From Bacillus wiedmannii (GTDB lineage: Bacteria > Bacillota > Bacilli > Bacillales > Bacillaceae_G), in NCBI RefSeq assembly GCF_001583695.1, contig NZ_LOBC01000012.1:56997-120996 (forward strand): a stretch of DNA of 64,000 nucleotides, read 5' to 3'. Positions 44,159 through 52,101 of the stretch are shown here, one piece after another. A program made the position numbers and the translations under genes. The notes below the pieces were generated by a model. The model searched no databases. It was not told the DNA's origin and saw nothing but the letters and a program-made list of their open reading frames with translations. Positions within the stretch are counted from its first letter, which is position 1; each line of letters begins with the position of its first letter.

Positions 44159-45895
44159 ATGAGAAAATATTGGCATAAGCTATCATTTCTTCAAAAAAAT
44201 GTATTGTTAACTGTGTTAGTTATTTTGACGCTTGTCGGTACTATGGGAGCGTTAAGTTTTAACATGTTTCAAAATAGTATGATGTCTATGTTTGAAAGGC
44301 ATTCTTTTGAAACAGGAGATACGGTATTACATAAATTAGATGCGGAAATATTGAGAGATGTTGCAAAAGACCCAACGGCAGAAAGAGAAAAGAGAGAGAA
44401 GTTAACAGAGAAATTAGATGAATCAACGGAAGAATTGAACAGTGTTGGACAAACCTATATTGTTGGAGCGAAAAAAAATGAAAAAGGTGAGCTACAAATC
44501 ATTGATTTATCTACAGGTTTAGCAAATGTTGTTGAAGTAAGGCCGGGAGAATATTATAAACAACCAGACCTTTGGATGAAAGCATATGATAAAGTAATGA
44601 GCACAAAAAAAGCAAACATGACAGAAGTATATGAAGACGCATTAGGAACATGGGTAACGATATTAGAGCCAATTAAAGATGGAGAAGGTAACATTGTGGC
44701 ACTTGTTGCAGCTGATGTAGATGCTTCTATTGTTCCTAGTACAAAAGAAAAGTTCATTATACAAGGTTTAATGTTTATTTGTATTTCTGTTTTAATTGCA
44801 ACTTTTATTCAATTCTTAATTGTGCGTAACGCACTTGCTCCATTGCGGGATTTACGTGAAGGATTGCGCAGAGTCGGTGAAGGTGATTTAAGTATTAAAT
44901 TAGAGGAAAGACCAGATGATATTGGTATTATTAATGCGTATTTTAATAATACCATTGAGAAGTTTAAAGGAATTATAGATAAAGTGAAGCAGACAGCAGA
45001 ACAGGTTTCCTCATCTTCGCAAGAATTGTCAGTGAGTACGAAAGAGAATAGCATGGCAGTCCAAGGAATTGTAAGTTCTATAGTTGAGTTAAGGGCTGGC
45101 GTTCAATCACAAGAAACTTCAGTACCAAAGTATTTAAGTATTGTATATAAAATGGAAGATAAGATGGAAGAGATAACTAATATTGCAAAACAAATGGCGA
45201 AAGAGTCTGAAGGTATGAAGCATCATTCAGTAAAAGGAAATGGTGTTATTGAACAGACCATTAATCAAATGAACATAATACAAAATGCAGTACAAGATTT
45301 ATCTTCTATCATTCATTCTTTGGAAACAAGATCAAAAGAAATTAGTGATATTGTAAATGTAATTACAGGTATTTCAAATCAAACGAATTCGCTAGCTTTA
45401 AATGCTTCTATTGAAGCTTCACGTGCTGAGGCAACCGGAAAGGGATTTGCCGTTGTTGATGAAGTGCGTAAATTAGCAGAGCAGACGGAAGCATCAGCAA
45501 AAGATATAGCGAAATTAATAGGGGAAACACAAGTTGAAACGGAAGAAGCTGTTGTTTCAATACAAAAAGCTTCAAAAGAAGTAGAATCCGGAATTAAACT
45601 TTTTCAAAGTAGTGGTGCTTTCTTTGAAAAAATTTCAAAATCAGCACAATCTGTTACAAGTCAAGTTAGAGTTGTTTCTAGTAATTCAAGTGATATATTG
45701 CAAAGTAGCCAAAATATTGTTCGTGTTGTAAATGAACTATCACTTATTGCAAATAAGTATGCAAATAGTAGTAATAATATTGAAGAAAGTATGAAAGAAC
45801 AGGAAATGTCTGTACAAGATATTGCTGAATTAGCTAGTTCTTTAAGCTGGCTTTCACAGGAGTTACAAGAGTTAATAGGGGAATTCAAAAGTTAA
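44159..45895 (+). CDS. chemoreceptor (MCP) under c-di-GMP riboswitch control
   Basis: A 578-residue methyl-accepting chemotaxis protein. One membrane helix lies at about 15-37, an extracellular sensing domain of about 150 residues follows (GQTYIVGAKKN...TWVTILEPIKDGEGNIVALVAADVD, Cache-like), a second helix is at about 202-224, then HAMP and the signalling coiled coil. The tip is unusual: RAEATGKGFAVVDEVRKLAE lacks one residue against the usual VVA(D/E)EVR and the RAGE motif is altered. ATG 44159 follows AAAGGTGAT. The riboswitch links it to the motile/sessile switch. Confidence 0.9.
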   Translation: MRKYWHKLSFLQKNVLLTVLVILTLVGTMGALSFNMFQNSMMSMFERHSFETGDTVLHKLDAEILRDVAKDPTAEREKREKLTEKLDESTEELNSVGQTYIVGAKKNEKGELQIIDLSTGLANVVEVRPGEYYKQPDLWMKAYDKVMSTKKANMTEVYEDALGTWVTILEPIKDGEGNIVALVAADVDASIVPSTKEKFIIQGLMFICISVLIATFIQFLIVRNALAPLRDLREGLRRVGEGDLSIKLEERPDDIGIINAYFNNTIEKFKGIIDKVKQTAEQVSSSSQELSVSTKENSMAVQGIVSSIVELRAGVQSQETSVPKYLSIVYKMEDKMEEITNIAKQMAKESEGMKHHSVKGNGVIEQTINQMNIIQNAVQDLSSIIHSLETRSKEISDIVNVITGISNQTNSLALNASIEASRAEATGKGFAVVDEVRKLAEQTEASAKDIAKLIGETQVETEEAVVSIQKASKEVESGIKLFQSSGAFFEKISKSAQSVTSQVRVVSSNSSDILQSSQNIVRVVNELSLIANKYANSSNNIEESMKEQEMSVQDIAELASSLSWLSQELQELIGEFKS

Positions 45896-45962
45896 ATGAA
45901 ATGATTATACGTGCTTTTGTTTGTTCAATAAAATAAATCATGCTACAATGAAAACGAATTAA

Positions 45963-46046
45963 GGACCGGGGAGCCAATTGGCTGAGAGGATGTAAACAAA
46001 CATCGACCCTCAACCTGATCTGGATAATGCCAGCGTAGGGAGTTAC
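45963..46046 (+). promoter_or_regulatory. TPP riboswitch of the thiXYZ operon
   Basis: The blocks CCGGGGAGCC, GGCTGAGAGGATG, ACCCTCAACCTGATCTGGAT and AATGCCAGCGTAGGGAG are all present. It is the second TPP switch in the window. Confidence 0.95.
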
Positions 46047-46089
46047 TTAAAGTGATGTAGCATATGTTATTCTATAATAACTTGCATAC

Positions 46090-46121
46090 AAGGCTTTCCT
46101 ACGCAGTAGGAAAGCCTTTTC
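46090..46121 (+). terminator. riboswitch terminator before the thiamine transport operon
   Basis: AAGGCTTTCCTAC pairs perfectly with GTAGGAAAGCCTT over a GCA loop, followed by TTCTTGTTTT. Confidence 0.88.
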
Positions 46122-46158
46122 TTGTTTTAATATTTCATTTTATAAGGGGGATTTTACT

Positions 46159-46479
46159 ATGTCACAACAAGTTACAATTTCATTTTCAGTAGTACCACAA
46201 GCGAAGAACAAAGATGTGTATTCTGTTGTTGATAAAGCAATTGAAGTTGTACAACAATCGGGAGTTCGTTATGAAGTAGGGGCAATGGAAACAACGCTGG
46301 AAGGAGAATTAGATGTACTTCTTGATATCATTAAACGTGCGCAACAAGCTTGTGTGGATGCTGGAGCAGAAGAAGTGATTACTTCTATTAAAATCCATTA
46401 TCGTCCAAGCACTGGTGTAACGATAGATGAAAAGGTTTGGAAGTACCGTGATGAATATGCAAAACCAGAAGCAATCTAA
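46159..46479 (+). CDS. MTH1187/YqgV-family thiamine-binding protein
   Basis: A 106-residue small cytosolic protein of the DUF77/MTH1187 family with a ferredoxin-like fold. The visible pattern is TISFSVVPQAKNKDVYSVVD, then GVRYEVGAMETTLEG and the closing IKIHYRPSTGVTIDEKVWKYRDEY. Members bind thiamine or its precursors. It is first in a TPP-riboswitch operon with the pyrimidine transporter genes, and its 3' end overlaps the permease gene start. AGGGGG precedes the ATG. Confidence 0.87.
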   Translation: MSQQVTISFSVVPQAKNKDVYSVVDKAIEVVQQSGVRYEVGAMETTLEGELDVLLDIIKRAQQACVDAGAEEVITSIKIHYRPSTGVTIDEKVWKYRDEYAKPEAI

Positions 46480-47224
46480 AATAATTACAACAATTTGGCT
46501 TATCCTTCTCATAGCGATATGGGAAGGATCTGTTTCATTATTTAAAATTGAACCGTGGATTTTACCGAAGCCTTCTGCCATTGTTCAAGAATTAATTGGA
46601 ATGAAAGATTTACTATTACCGAATACGATGCAAACGTTACAAGAGGTTCTAATCGGACTGTTTTTTGCGATTTTAATTGGGACAAGTATTGCAATTATTA
46701 TGGATGTTATCCCTTTATTTCGTATTTTAATAAATCCGTTGCTTGTTATTTCGCAAACGATTCCAATCGTTGTACTTGCACCGTTATTTATTATTTGGTT
46801 TGGATATGGAATGCTACCGAAAGTAATGGTAGTAATACTCGTTTGTTTCTTCCCGATTGCGCTCAGCATTTTAGAAGGTTTTCAAACGGTAGATAAAAAT
46901 ATGTTGAAGTTGTTGCAAACGATGAAGGCAACGAAATGGCAAGTTTACCAGAAAGTAAAGTTTCCAGCAGTGCTGCCATACTTTTTCTCAGGTTTAAAAA
47001 TTGCAGTTACATATAGCGTAATGGGAGCAATTATTGGGGAATGGCTCGGTGCAAGCGAAGGATTAGGAGTTATGCTTACAAGAGCTACAAAATCCTTTCT
47101 AACAGCCCGAGTATTTGGTGTGGCGGCAATTATTGTTATGGTGACATTATGTCTGTATTTTATCGTGGAGTTTATGGCAAGAATAACAGCACCATGGATA
47201 TATAGAAAGGACGGCAGAAAATGA
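46451..47224 (+). CDS. thiX: thiamine pyrimidine-precursor ABC transporter permease
   Basis: A 257-residue permease of the SsuC/TauC-like group with six hydrophobic helices and the EAA-type loop QTMKATKWQVYQKVKFPA (about 149-166). With the genes downstream it makes a ThiXYZ-type importer, known from B. halodurans to take up N-formyl-aminopyrimidine for thiamine salvage. I prefer ATG 46451, with GGAAG seven bases upstream, to the ATG at 46427. The gene overlaps its upstream neighbour and couples to thiY by ATGA overlap. Confidence 0.85.
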   Translation: MNMQNQKQSKIITTIWLILLIAIWEGSVSLFKIEPWILPKPSAIVQELIGMKDLLLPNTMQTLQEVLIGLFFAILIGTSIAIIMDVIPLFRILINPLLVISQTIPIVVLAPLFIIWFGYGMLPKVMVVILVCFFPIALSILEGFQTVDKNMLKLLQTMKATKWQVYQKVKFPAVLPYFFSGLKIAVTYSVMGAIIGEWLGASEGLGVMLTRATKSFLTARVFGVAAIIVMVTLCLYFIVEFMARITAPWIYRKDGRK

Positions 47225-48219
47225 AAAAAGGTTTAAAAGTTATGTTGGCTGCCTTATTAGCAGTAGGTGTAGCTGGATGTAATCCGGCGAAGAAAGAAGA
47301 AAGTGCAAGTAAAGATCAAAAAGTAAAAGTAGTATTAGATTGGTTTCCGAATACGAATCATACTGGCCTATATGTAGCGCAAGCGAAAGATTATTATAAA
47401 AAGCAAGGATTAGATGTAGAAATTATTCAGCCAGGTGATAATGTGACAGCGGAGCAAATGATAGCTTCCGGAAAAGCTGACTTCGCAATAAGCGCACAAG
47501 AAAATGTAACGTTGGCTCGTGTGGAAGGTATTCCTGTTGTATCTATAGGAGCAATCATTCAACATAACACTTCAGCTTTTGCATCACTTAAAAAAGATAA
47601 TATGACGTCACCAAAAGATTTTGAAGGTAAACGTTACGGCGGCTGGGGAGGACCAGCAGAAGAAGCAACGTTGAAGACAATCATGGAGAAGCATCAAGCT
47701 GATTTTAATAAAGTTGAAAAAATCATCTTAGGACAAACAGATTTCTTTAAATCAATCGGTCGTGATGCAGACTTTGAATGGATATATTACGGATGGGATG
47801 GAATTGAAGCGAAGCGCCAAGGAAAAGAGTTAAATACGATTATGGTGAAAGACTTAGACCCAGCGCTTGATTTCTATAGTCCTGTTATTATTACGAGTGA
47901 AAAACATACGAAGCAAGATAAAGACTTTGTGAAAAAGTTTATGAGTGCAACGACAGAAGGTTATAATTTTGCAATTAAAGAACCGAAAGAAGCTGCTGAT
48001 ATTTTAATTAAAGCAGTTCCAGATGTGAATAAAGAATTAGTACAAGAAAGTCAAAAATGGTTAAGTACGAAGTATCAAGATGATGCAAAAGTGTGGGGAG
48101 TACAGAAGGAAGAAGTTTGGACGAATTACATGAATTTCTTATATGATAACAAAGTTATTAAGAAGAAAATTGATGTGAAAGATGCCTTTACAAATGAGTT
48201 CCTTCCAAGTGAAAAATGA
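47221..48219 (+). CDS. thiY: pyrimidine-precursor-binding lipoprotein (NMT1/THI5-like)
   Basis: A 332-residue solute-binding protein. The signal peptide ends at the lipobox GVAGCN (Cys at 20). The mature part is of the NMT1/THI5-like family: KVVLDWFPNTNHTGLYVAQAKDYY, the GWGGPAEE loop and YYGWDGIEAK. It delivers a thiamine pyrimidine precursor to ThiX/ThiZ. It overlaps thiX and thiZ by four bases on each side, indicating tight translational coupling. Confidence 0.9.
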   Translation: MKKGLKVMLAALLAVGVAGCNPAKKEESASKDQKVKVVLDWFPNTNHTGLYVAQAKDYYKKQGLDVEIIQPGDNVTAEQMIASGKADFAISAQENVTLARVEGIPVVSIGAIIQHNTSAFASLKKDNMTSPKDFEGKRYGGWGGPAEEATLKTIMEKHQADFNKVEKIILGQTDFFKSIGRDADFEWIYYGWDGIEAKRQGKELNTIMVKDLDPALDFYSPVIITSEKHTKQDKDFVKKFMSATTEGYNFAIKEPKEAADILIKAVPDVNKELVQESQKWLSTKYQDDAKVWGVQKEEVWTNYMNFLYDNKVIKKKIDVKDAFTNEFLPSEK

Positions 48220-48965
48220 GTGGATTACAAATAAAAGAGATCGTAAAAGCTTTTGATGGAAAGAATGTATTGGCAAATATTAGTGCTTCTATACGAGAGG
48301 GAGAGTTCGTTTCCTTTGTAGGACCGAGTGGTTGCGGGAAAAGCACATTATTAAATATGATTGCAAATGTTGAAAATCCAACAAGTGGGAATGTAACGTA
48401 TAAGGATAGGCACGTACAAGAGCAAGATGTTGTAAGTTATATGCCGCAGCAGGATTTATTACTACCGTGGCGATCAGCTTTGCAAAATATAGTTCTTCCG
48501 TTGGAAATCGAAGGGAAACCGAAAAAACAAAGGCTAACAGAAGGAATGGAAGCATTAAAGCAATTTGAACTAGATGAATATGCAGACCATTATCCAGATG
48601 AATTGTCTGGTGGTATGCGTCAAAGGATTAGTTTTCTGCGCACATATTTATGTGAAAAGCCAATTATGCTACTTGATGAGCCTTTTGGAAAATTAGATGC
48701 CTTTACAAAAATGGAAGTACATAGTTGGCTTTTAAACTCTTGGCACCAAGAGAAGCAAACAATTGTTATGGTTACACATGACTTAGATGAGGCAATCTTA
48801 CTGTCGGATCGCGTATTTATTTTATCTCAAAGACCAGCATCAATAGTTGGAGAGGTGCAAGTGAAATTACCTAGACCAAGAACGATGGATATGTTAACAT
48901 CACTTGAGTTAAAAAAGGATAAGGAAGAAATTCTGAGAGTATTAGCTCCGTATATGAAAAAATAG
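48216..48965 (+). CDS. thiZ: thiamine pyrimidine-precursor ABC transporter ATPase
   Basis: A 249-residue SsuB/TauB-like ATPase: Walker A GPSGCGKST (about 34-42), Q-loop YMPQQDLLLPWRS, signature ELSGGMRQRI, Walker B IMLLDEPFGKLD and H-loop VTHDLDEA. It is the last gene of the MTH1187-thiXYZ operon. A terminator made of AAAAGCCTTTTAACAG and its partner (48967-49016) follows. Confidence 0.92.
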   Translation: MSGLQIKEIVKAFDGKNVLANISASIREGEFVSFVGPSGCGKSTLLNMIANVENPTSGNVTYKDRHVQEQDVVSYMPQQDLLLPWRSALQNIVLPLEIEGKPKKQRLTEGMEALKQFELDEYADHYPDELSGGMRQRISFLRTYLCEKPIMLLDEPFGKLDAFTKMEVHSWLLNSWHQEKQTIVMVTHDLDEAILLSDRVFILSQRPASIVGEVQVKLPRPRTMDMLTSLELKKDKEEILRVLAPYMKK

Positions 48966-48966
48966 A

Positions 48967-49016
48967 AAAAGCCTTTTAACAGTTTTTGGTATAATCGCTG
49001 TTAAGAGGCTTTTTTA
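48967..49016 (+). terminator. terminator of the thiXYZ operon
   Basis: AAAAGCCTTTTAACAG pairs with CTGTTAAGAGGCTTTT over a longer loop, ending in T-rich sequence. Confidence 0.8.
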
Positions 49017-49031
49017 TATAGGGGGAGAAAG

Positions 49032-49805
49032 ATGAAATCTATAGAGCAAATAGTTGATTCGTTAACAGCTGATAATCTTGAAGAAGGAAAGTCCTTATTA
49101 AAAAATCATATTTTATTGATGAAGTATGGTATGGAACATCATGAATTAAAAGAAGAAGAAATGACAGAAGTTTTAAAGTGGGTGCAAGGCCGGAATCAAT
49201 TAAGAGAAGATGTTCCAGAATTACGCGATTTACATTTAGTTAAAAAATTTCAAGTGTTATTAGATGAATTTATTCATTCTATAATTTCAAATGGTTATGT
49301 GGAAGATGCGGTAGAAGTTTTAGAGAGTGTATTAAAAAGTATGGGAGCAGTCGCTCATATTGTAAAAATTATGTTTGTTGGCAAAAGAAAAGTTAATAGA
49401 AATTCTTTAGAAATGGTAGAAGAGTTAAAACGAGAGTGCTACAACTTAATGGAACAGCGTGCTGCTGTCGGGTTGCATGCTCAAATCTTTCACGTTTTAG
49501 GTTTCGTTCATTCGATCCAGTTTGATTTAGAAGAAAGGTCGCAGGAACATGGACGAACTGTAATAGGCCTTTTAACGGATTTTAAGACGAAGGAATTGAA
49601 ATCTGTACAACAATTTCAAAACGAAGAACATATTCCAGAAGTGAAAAATATGGTTAGTAAAGAGTATGGGGTAGAACTACAAAGAAGAATTTATATGTGG
49701 AAATCGTTAACGCTCATCTTTACAAGTCCATATGCATTAGAAAAGATGTATAAAGAAATTTACGCAGAAAATGGAAAAGCGGAGAAGGAACAAAAGAAAA
49801 AATAG
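49032..49805 (+). CDS. conserved hypothetical helical protein (257 aa)
   Basis: I do not recognise the family. The protein is soluble, highly charged and almost entirely helical by pattern, with heptad-like stretches (NLEEGKSLLKNHILLMKYGM, VEDAVEVLESVLKSM) and a Lys-rich tail (KAEKEQKKK). There is no signal peptide and no catalytic motif. AGGGGGAG precedes the ATG. It is monocistronic, between the thiXYZ terminator and the ABC-F leader. Confidence 0.7.
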   Translation: MKSIEQIVDSLTADNLEEGKSLLKNHILLMKYGMEHHELKEEEMTEVLKWVQGRNQLREDVPELRDLHLVKKFQVLLDEFIHSIISNGYVEDAVEVLESVLKSMGAVAHIVKIMFVGKRKVNRNSLEMVEELKRECYNLMEQRAAVGLHAQIFHVLGFVHSIQFDLEERSQEHGRTVIGLLTDFKTKELKSVQQFQNEEHIPEVKNMVSKEYGVELQRRIYMWKSLTLIFTSPYALEKMYKEIYAENGKAEKEQKKK

Positions 49806-49872
49806 AGAATAGAATATAACAGAGTAGTTTATACTCTTAATATAACAAATGTTAAAGGAGTGAAAGGATACA

Positions 49873-49911
49873 ATGACTTTATCAACTGTTCTTCAAATGG
49901 TTTTAGCTTGA
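49873..49911 (+). CDS. possible leader peptide (12 aa)
   Basis: A 13-codon frame MTLSTVLQMVLA followed by TGA has AAAGGAG and a second GGA-type site upstream and lies in the leader of the ABC-F gene. Its stop region overlaps the first arm of a possible antiterminator pair, as expected for a ribosome-stalling leader. Confidence 0.4.
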   Translation: MTLSTVLQMVLA

Positions 49912-49998
49912 TGCGGGAGAAGTCTGCCCATTTTTAACGATTAAGCTAAATTGAAGACAGCAGGTAAAGAACCTTAATCCTTTTTTACGATAATATGT

Positions 49999-50036
49999 AA
50001 TGGGTAAGGTGTATTCACCTTACCCATTTTTTATAT
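49999..50036 (+). terminator. leader terminator upstream of the ABC-F gene
   Basis: AATGGGTAAGGTG pairs with CACCTTACCCATT over a TATT loop, followed by TTTTATATATA. It lies 75 bases before the ABC-F start, with no other gene in front except the 12-codon frame. Confidence 0.85.
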
Positions 50037-50110
50037 ATACAATTAAATAAGGCTTTATACTGTTGCTCTCTCTATTTAGCTTATGAACCATAAGTAGAGG
50101 AGAGAAAAAA

Positions 50111-51655
50111 ATGAGTATATTAACAGTAGAAAATTTAAGTCATTCGTATGGTGAGAAAACCATTTTATATAATGCGTGTTTTCGACTATTAAAGGGCGAG
50201 CATGTTGGGTTAGTTGGGAAAAATGGAATTGGAAAATCAACCTTGTTAAGGATTTTAACAGGAGAACTTATACATGATGACGGAAACATTGAATGGTTTC
50301 CACATGTGAAGATAGGCTTTTTACAGCAACATATGGATTTACAAGAGGGGATAACAATTGAAGGATACTTACAAAGTGCATTTTCTAATTTGTATGCGAT
50401 TGAATGTGAAATGTTAAAAATTACAGAAGAGATGGCTGGAGCAGGAGAAGTAGAAAAGTTGTTAGTAAAGTATGGAGAATTACAAACTATATTGGAAAGC
50501 TCTAATTTCTATCAAATTCATACAGAAATTGAAGAAGTAGCAATCGGTTTAGGTTTATTTGAAATAGGGTTGAAAAAGGATGTTTCAAAGTTAAGTGGAG
50601 GACAGCGAACAAAGTTATTACTTGGGAAGCTCCTTTTAGAAAAAGCTGATGTTTTATTGCTAGATGAGCCAACAAACTATTTAGATACAGCCCATATAGA
50701 ATGGTTGCAATCGTATTTAAGACTGTATGAAAAAGCTTATGTGATCATTTCACATGACGAAGTATTTTTGAACAGTATTACGAATGTTATTTATCATCTA
50801 GAAGAACGGAAAGTGAAGCGGTACGTAGGAAATTATGAAAAATTTGTGCAAAGTTATCAATTGCAAAGGAAACAATTACAATCGGCGCATGCGAAACAGC
50901 AAAAAGAAATTGCTCAGTTAGAAACATTTATTCAAAAAAATAAAATTCGAAAAGCGAAACAGGCCAAAAGTCGAGAGAAAGTATTGGAGAAAATGCAAAG
51001 GGTTGAAAAGGTTAATCATGTACCTCGATCCCGTTTTGATTTCAATGTTTATGAGGAGCCAGTTAGTCGCATATTACAGGCTGAAAAACTAAGGATAGGA
51101 TATAGTTCTCCGTTATGTCCAGAATTGAATTTGCAAGTGAAAAAAGGAGAAAAGATAGCGATTGTTGGTCATAATGGAATTGGAAAAACGACAATGTTAA
51201 AAACGTTATTAGGTCAAATAAAGCCGTTAAGCGGTTCAATTTCTGTTGGAGAACGAGTAAATCCTGCTTATTTTGCGCAGGAAGAATTTGCTTCAGAAAC
51301 AACACCATTAGAAAAAGTTTGGGCAGAACGACCAGATATGACAAAGAAAGAAGTACGCCAAGCATTAGCAAAGTGTGGATTGAAAGAAGAACATGTATTA
51401 AAACCTATTCGTTTATTAAGCGGCGGGGAACAAACGAAAGTACGTTTATGTGAACTTATCGTAACGAAAAGCAATGTTTTAATTTTAGATGAACCGACTA
51501 ATCATTTGGATACAGAAACAAAGAAGTCTTTGCAGGAAGCGTTACAACAATATAAAGGAACAATTTTACTTGTCTCACATGAGCCTTCTTTCTATGAAGC
51601 ATGGATAACAAAAGTATGGAATATAGAAGAATGGGATGCTGAACGATATGAATAA
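50111..51655 (+). CDS. ABC-F family ATPase (ribosome-associated; possible antibiotic protection)
   Basis: A 514-residue protein with two ABC domains and no membrane helices. Domain 1 has Walker A GKNGIGKST (36-44), signature LSGGQRTKL and LLDEPTNYLD; domain 2 has GHNGIGKTT, LSGGEQTKVRL and LDEPTNHLD. Between them is a basic helical linker (FIQKNKIRKAKQAKSREKVL). ABC-F proteins bind the ribosomal E site and displace stalled products or antibiotics. It resembles B. subtilis YfmM in its start. A leader attenuator upstream suggests induction by a translation inhibitor. Confidence 0.85.
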   Translation: MSILTVENLSHSYGEKTILYNACFRLLKGEHVGLVGKNGIGKSTLLRILTGELIHDDGNIEWFPHVKIGFLQQHMDLQEGITIEGYLQSAFSNLYAIECEMLKITEEMAGAGEVEKLLVKYGELQTILESSNFYQIHTEIEEVAIGLGLFEIGLKKDVSKLSGGQRTKLLLGKLLLEKADVLLLDEPTNYLDTAHIEWLQSYLRLYEKAYVIISHDEVFLNSITNVIYHLEERKVKRYVGNYEKFVQSYQLQRKQLQSAHAKQQKEIAQLETFIQKNKIRKAKQAKSREKVLEKMQRVEKVNHVPRSRFDFNVYEEPVSRILQAEKLRIGYSSPLCPELNLQVKKGEKIAIVGHNGIGKTTMLKTLLGQIKPLSGSISVGERVNPAYFAQEEFASETTPLEKVWAERPDMTKKEVRQALAKCGLKEEHVLKPIRLLSGGEQTKVRLCELIVTKSNVLILDEPTNHLDTETKKSLQEALQQYKGTILLVSHEPSFYEAWITKVWNIEEWDAERYE

Positions 51656-51657
51656 AG

Positions 51658-51691
51658 AAAAGGCATTAGCTTGTATAAGCTAATGCCTTTT
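51658..51691 (+). terminator. terminator of the ABC-F gene
   Basis: AAAAGGCATTAGCTT pairs perfectly with AAGCTAATGCCTTTT over a GTAT loop. Confidence 0.92.
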
Positions 51692-51926
51692 CCCTGTGAT
51701 TAACATGATTTTCGAGAACTCTTACATGAGAATTGTATGAAGAAGCACTCTTATGGTGCGCTTATAAGCGTGCTTTTTCTTATGTTATGTTTATATTTAG
51801 ATGCCTTTCCCTAATAGGCGACTATCTTTCTTTGTATATATAGATAGTTTGAAATGGAATGAAAATAATTCCTATATGTAAAGGATAATGTGATTAGTAT
51901 AGGAAGACAATAGAACTTAAAGGAAA

Positions 51927-51989
51927 TTCATGTAAAATTCAGATGAACTTCACATGAACTTCATATTAGAAACTAAATATAATTATAAT
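51927..51989 (+). promoter_or_regulatory. orphan PhoP-box promoter
   Basis: Four hexamers TTCATG, TTCAGA, TTCACA and TTCATA start at 51927, 51938, 51949 and 51960, exactly 11 bases apart, as in Bacillus PhoP boxes (TT(A/C/T)A(C/T)A with 5-base spacers). A TATAAT follows at 51984-51989, 18 bases past the last repeat, as at PhoP-activated promoters. No plus-strand gene follows. Confidence 0.6.
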
Positions 51990-52028
51990 AGGTTATTGTA
52001 ATAACAATTTGTGATTTTTCATAAAATT

Positions 52029-52076
52029 AAAAGTTTGAATTTAGGATAGAGCACTCAAACCTAAATTCAAACTTTA
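52029..52076 (-). terminator. terminator of the chitinase gene
   Basis: A perfect 16-base-pair stem (AAAGTTTGAATTTAGG and complement) lies 26 bases past the chitinase stop; on the minus strand it is followed by TTTAATTTT. Confidence 0.8.
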
Positions 52077-52101
52077 GTGAAATAATTAATGGAGGTTACG
52101 C

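Larger units (their letters stand above)
49826..50110 (+). promoter_or_regulatory. probable attenuator leader of the ABC-F gene
   Basis: This 305-base gap has the layout of a peptide-controlled attenuator. A 12-residue frame (49873-49911) with AAAGGAG comes first. Then a long-range pair TTTTAGCTT (49901-49909) with AAGCTAAA (49943-49950) overlaps its 3' end, and a strong terminator lies at 49998-50035. The ABC-F gene follows at 50111. Antibiotic-resistance ABC-F genes such as vmlR are known to use such leaders; here it is inferred from layout only. Confidence 0.5.
51692..52101. other. intergenic region between ABC-F and chitinase genes
   Basis: No gene is seen here. It contains a hairpin near 51744-51782 (AAGCAC...GTGCTTTTTC), a Pho-box-type promoter (51927-51989) pointing right, and the terminator of the minus-strand chitinase gene (52029-52076). 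Confidence 0.65.
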
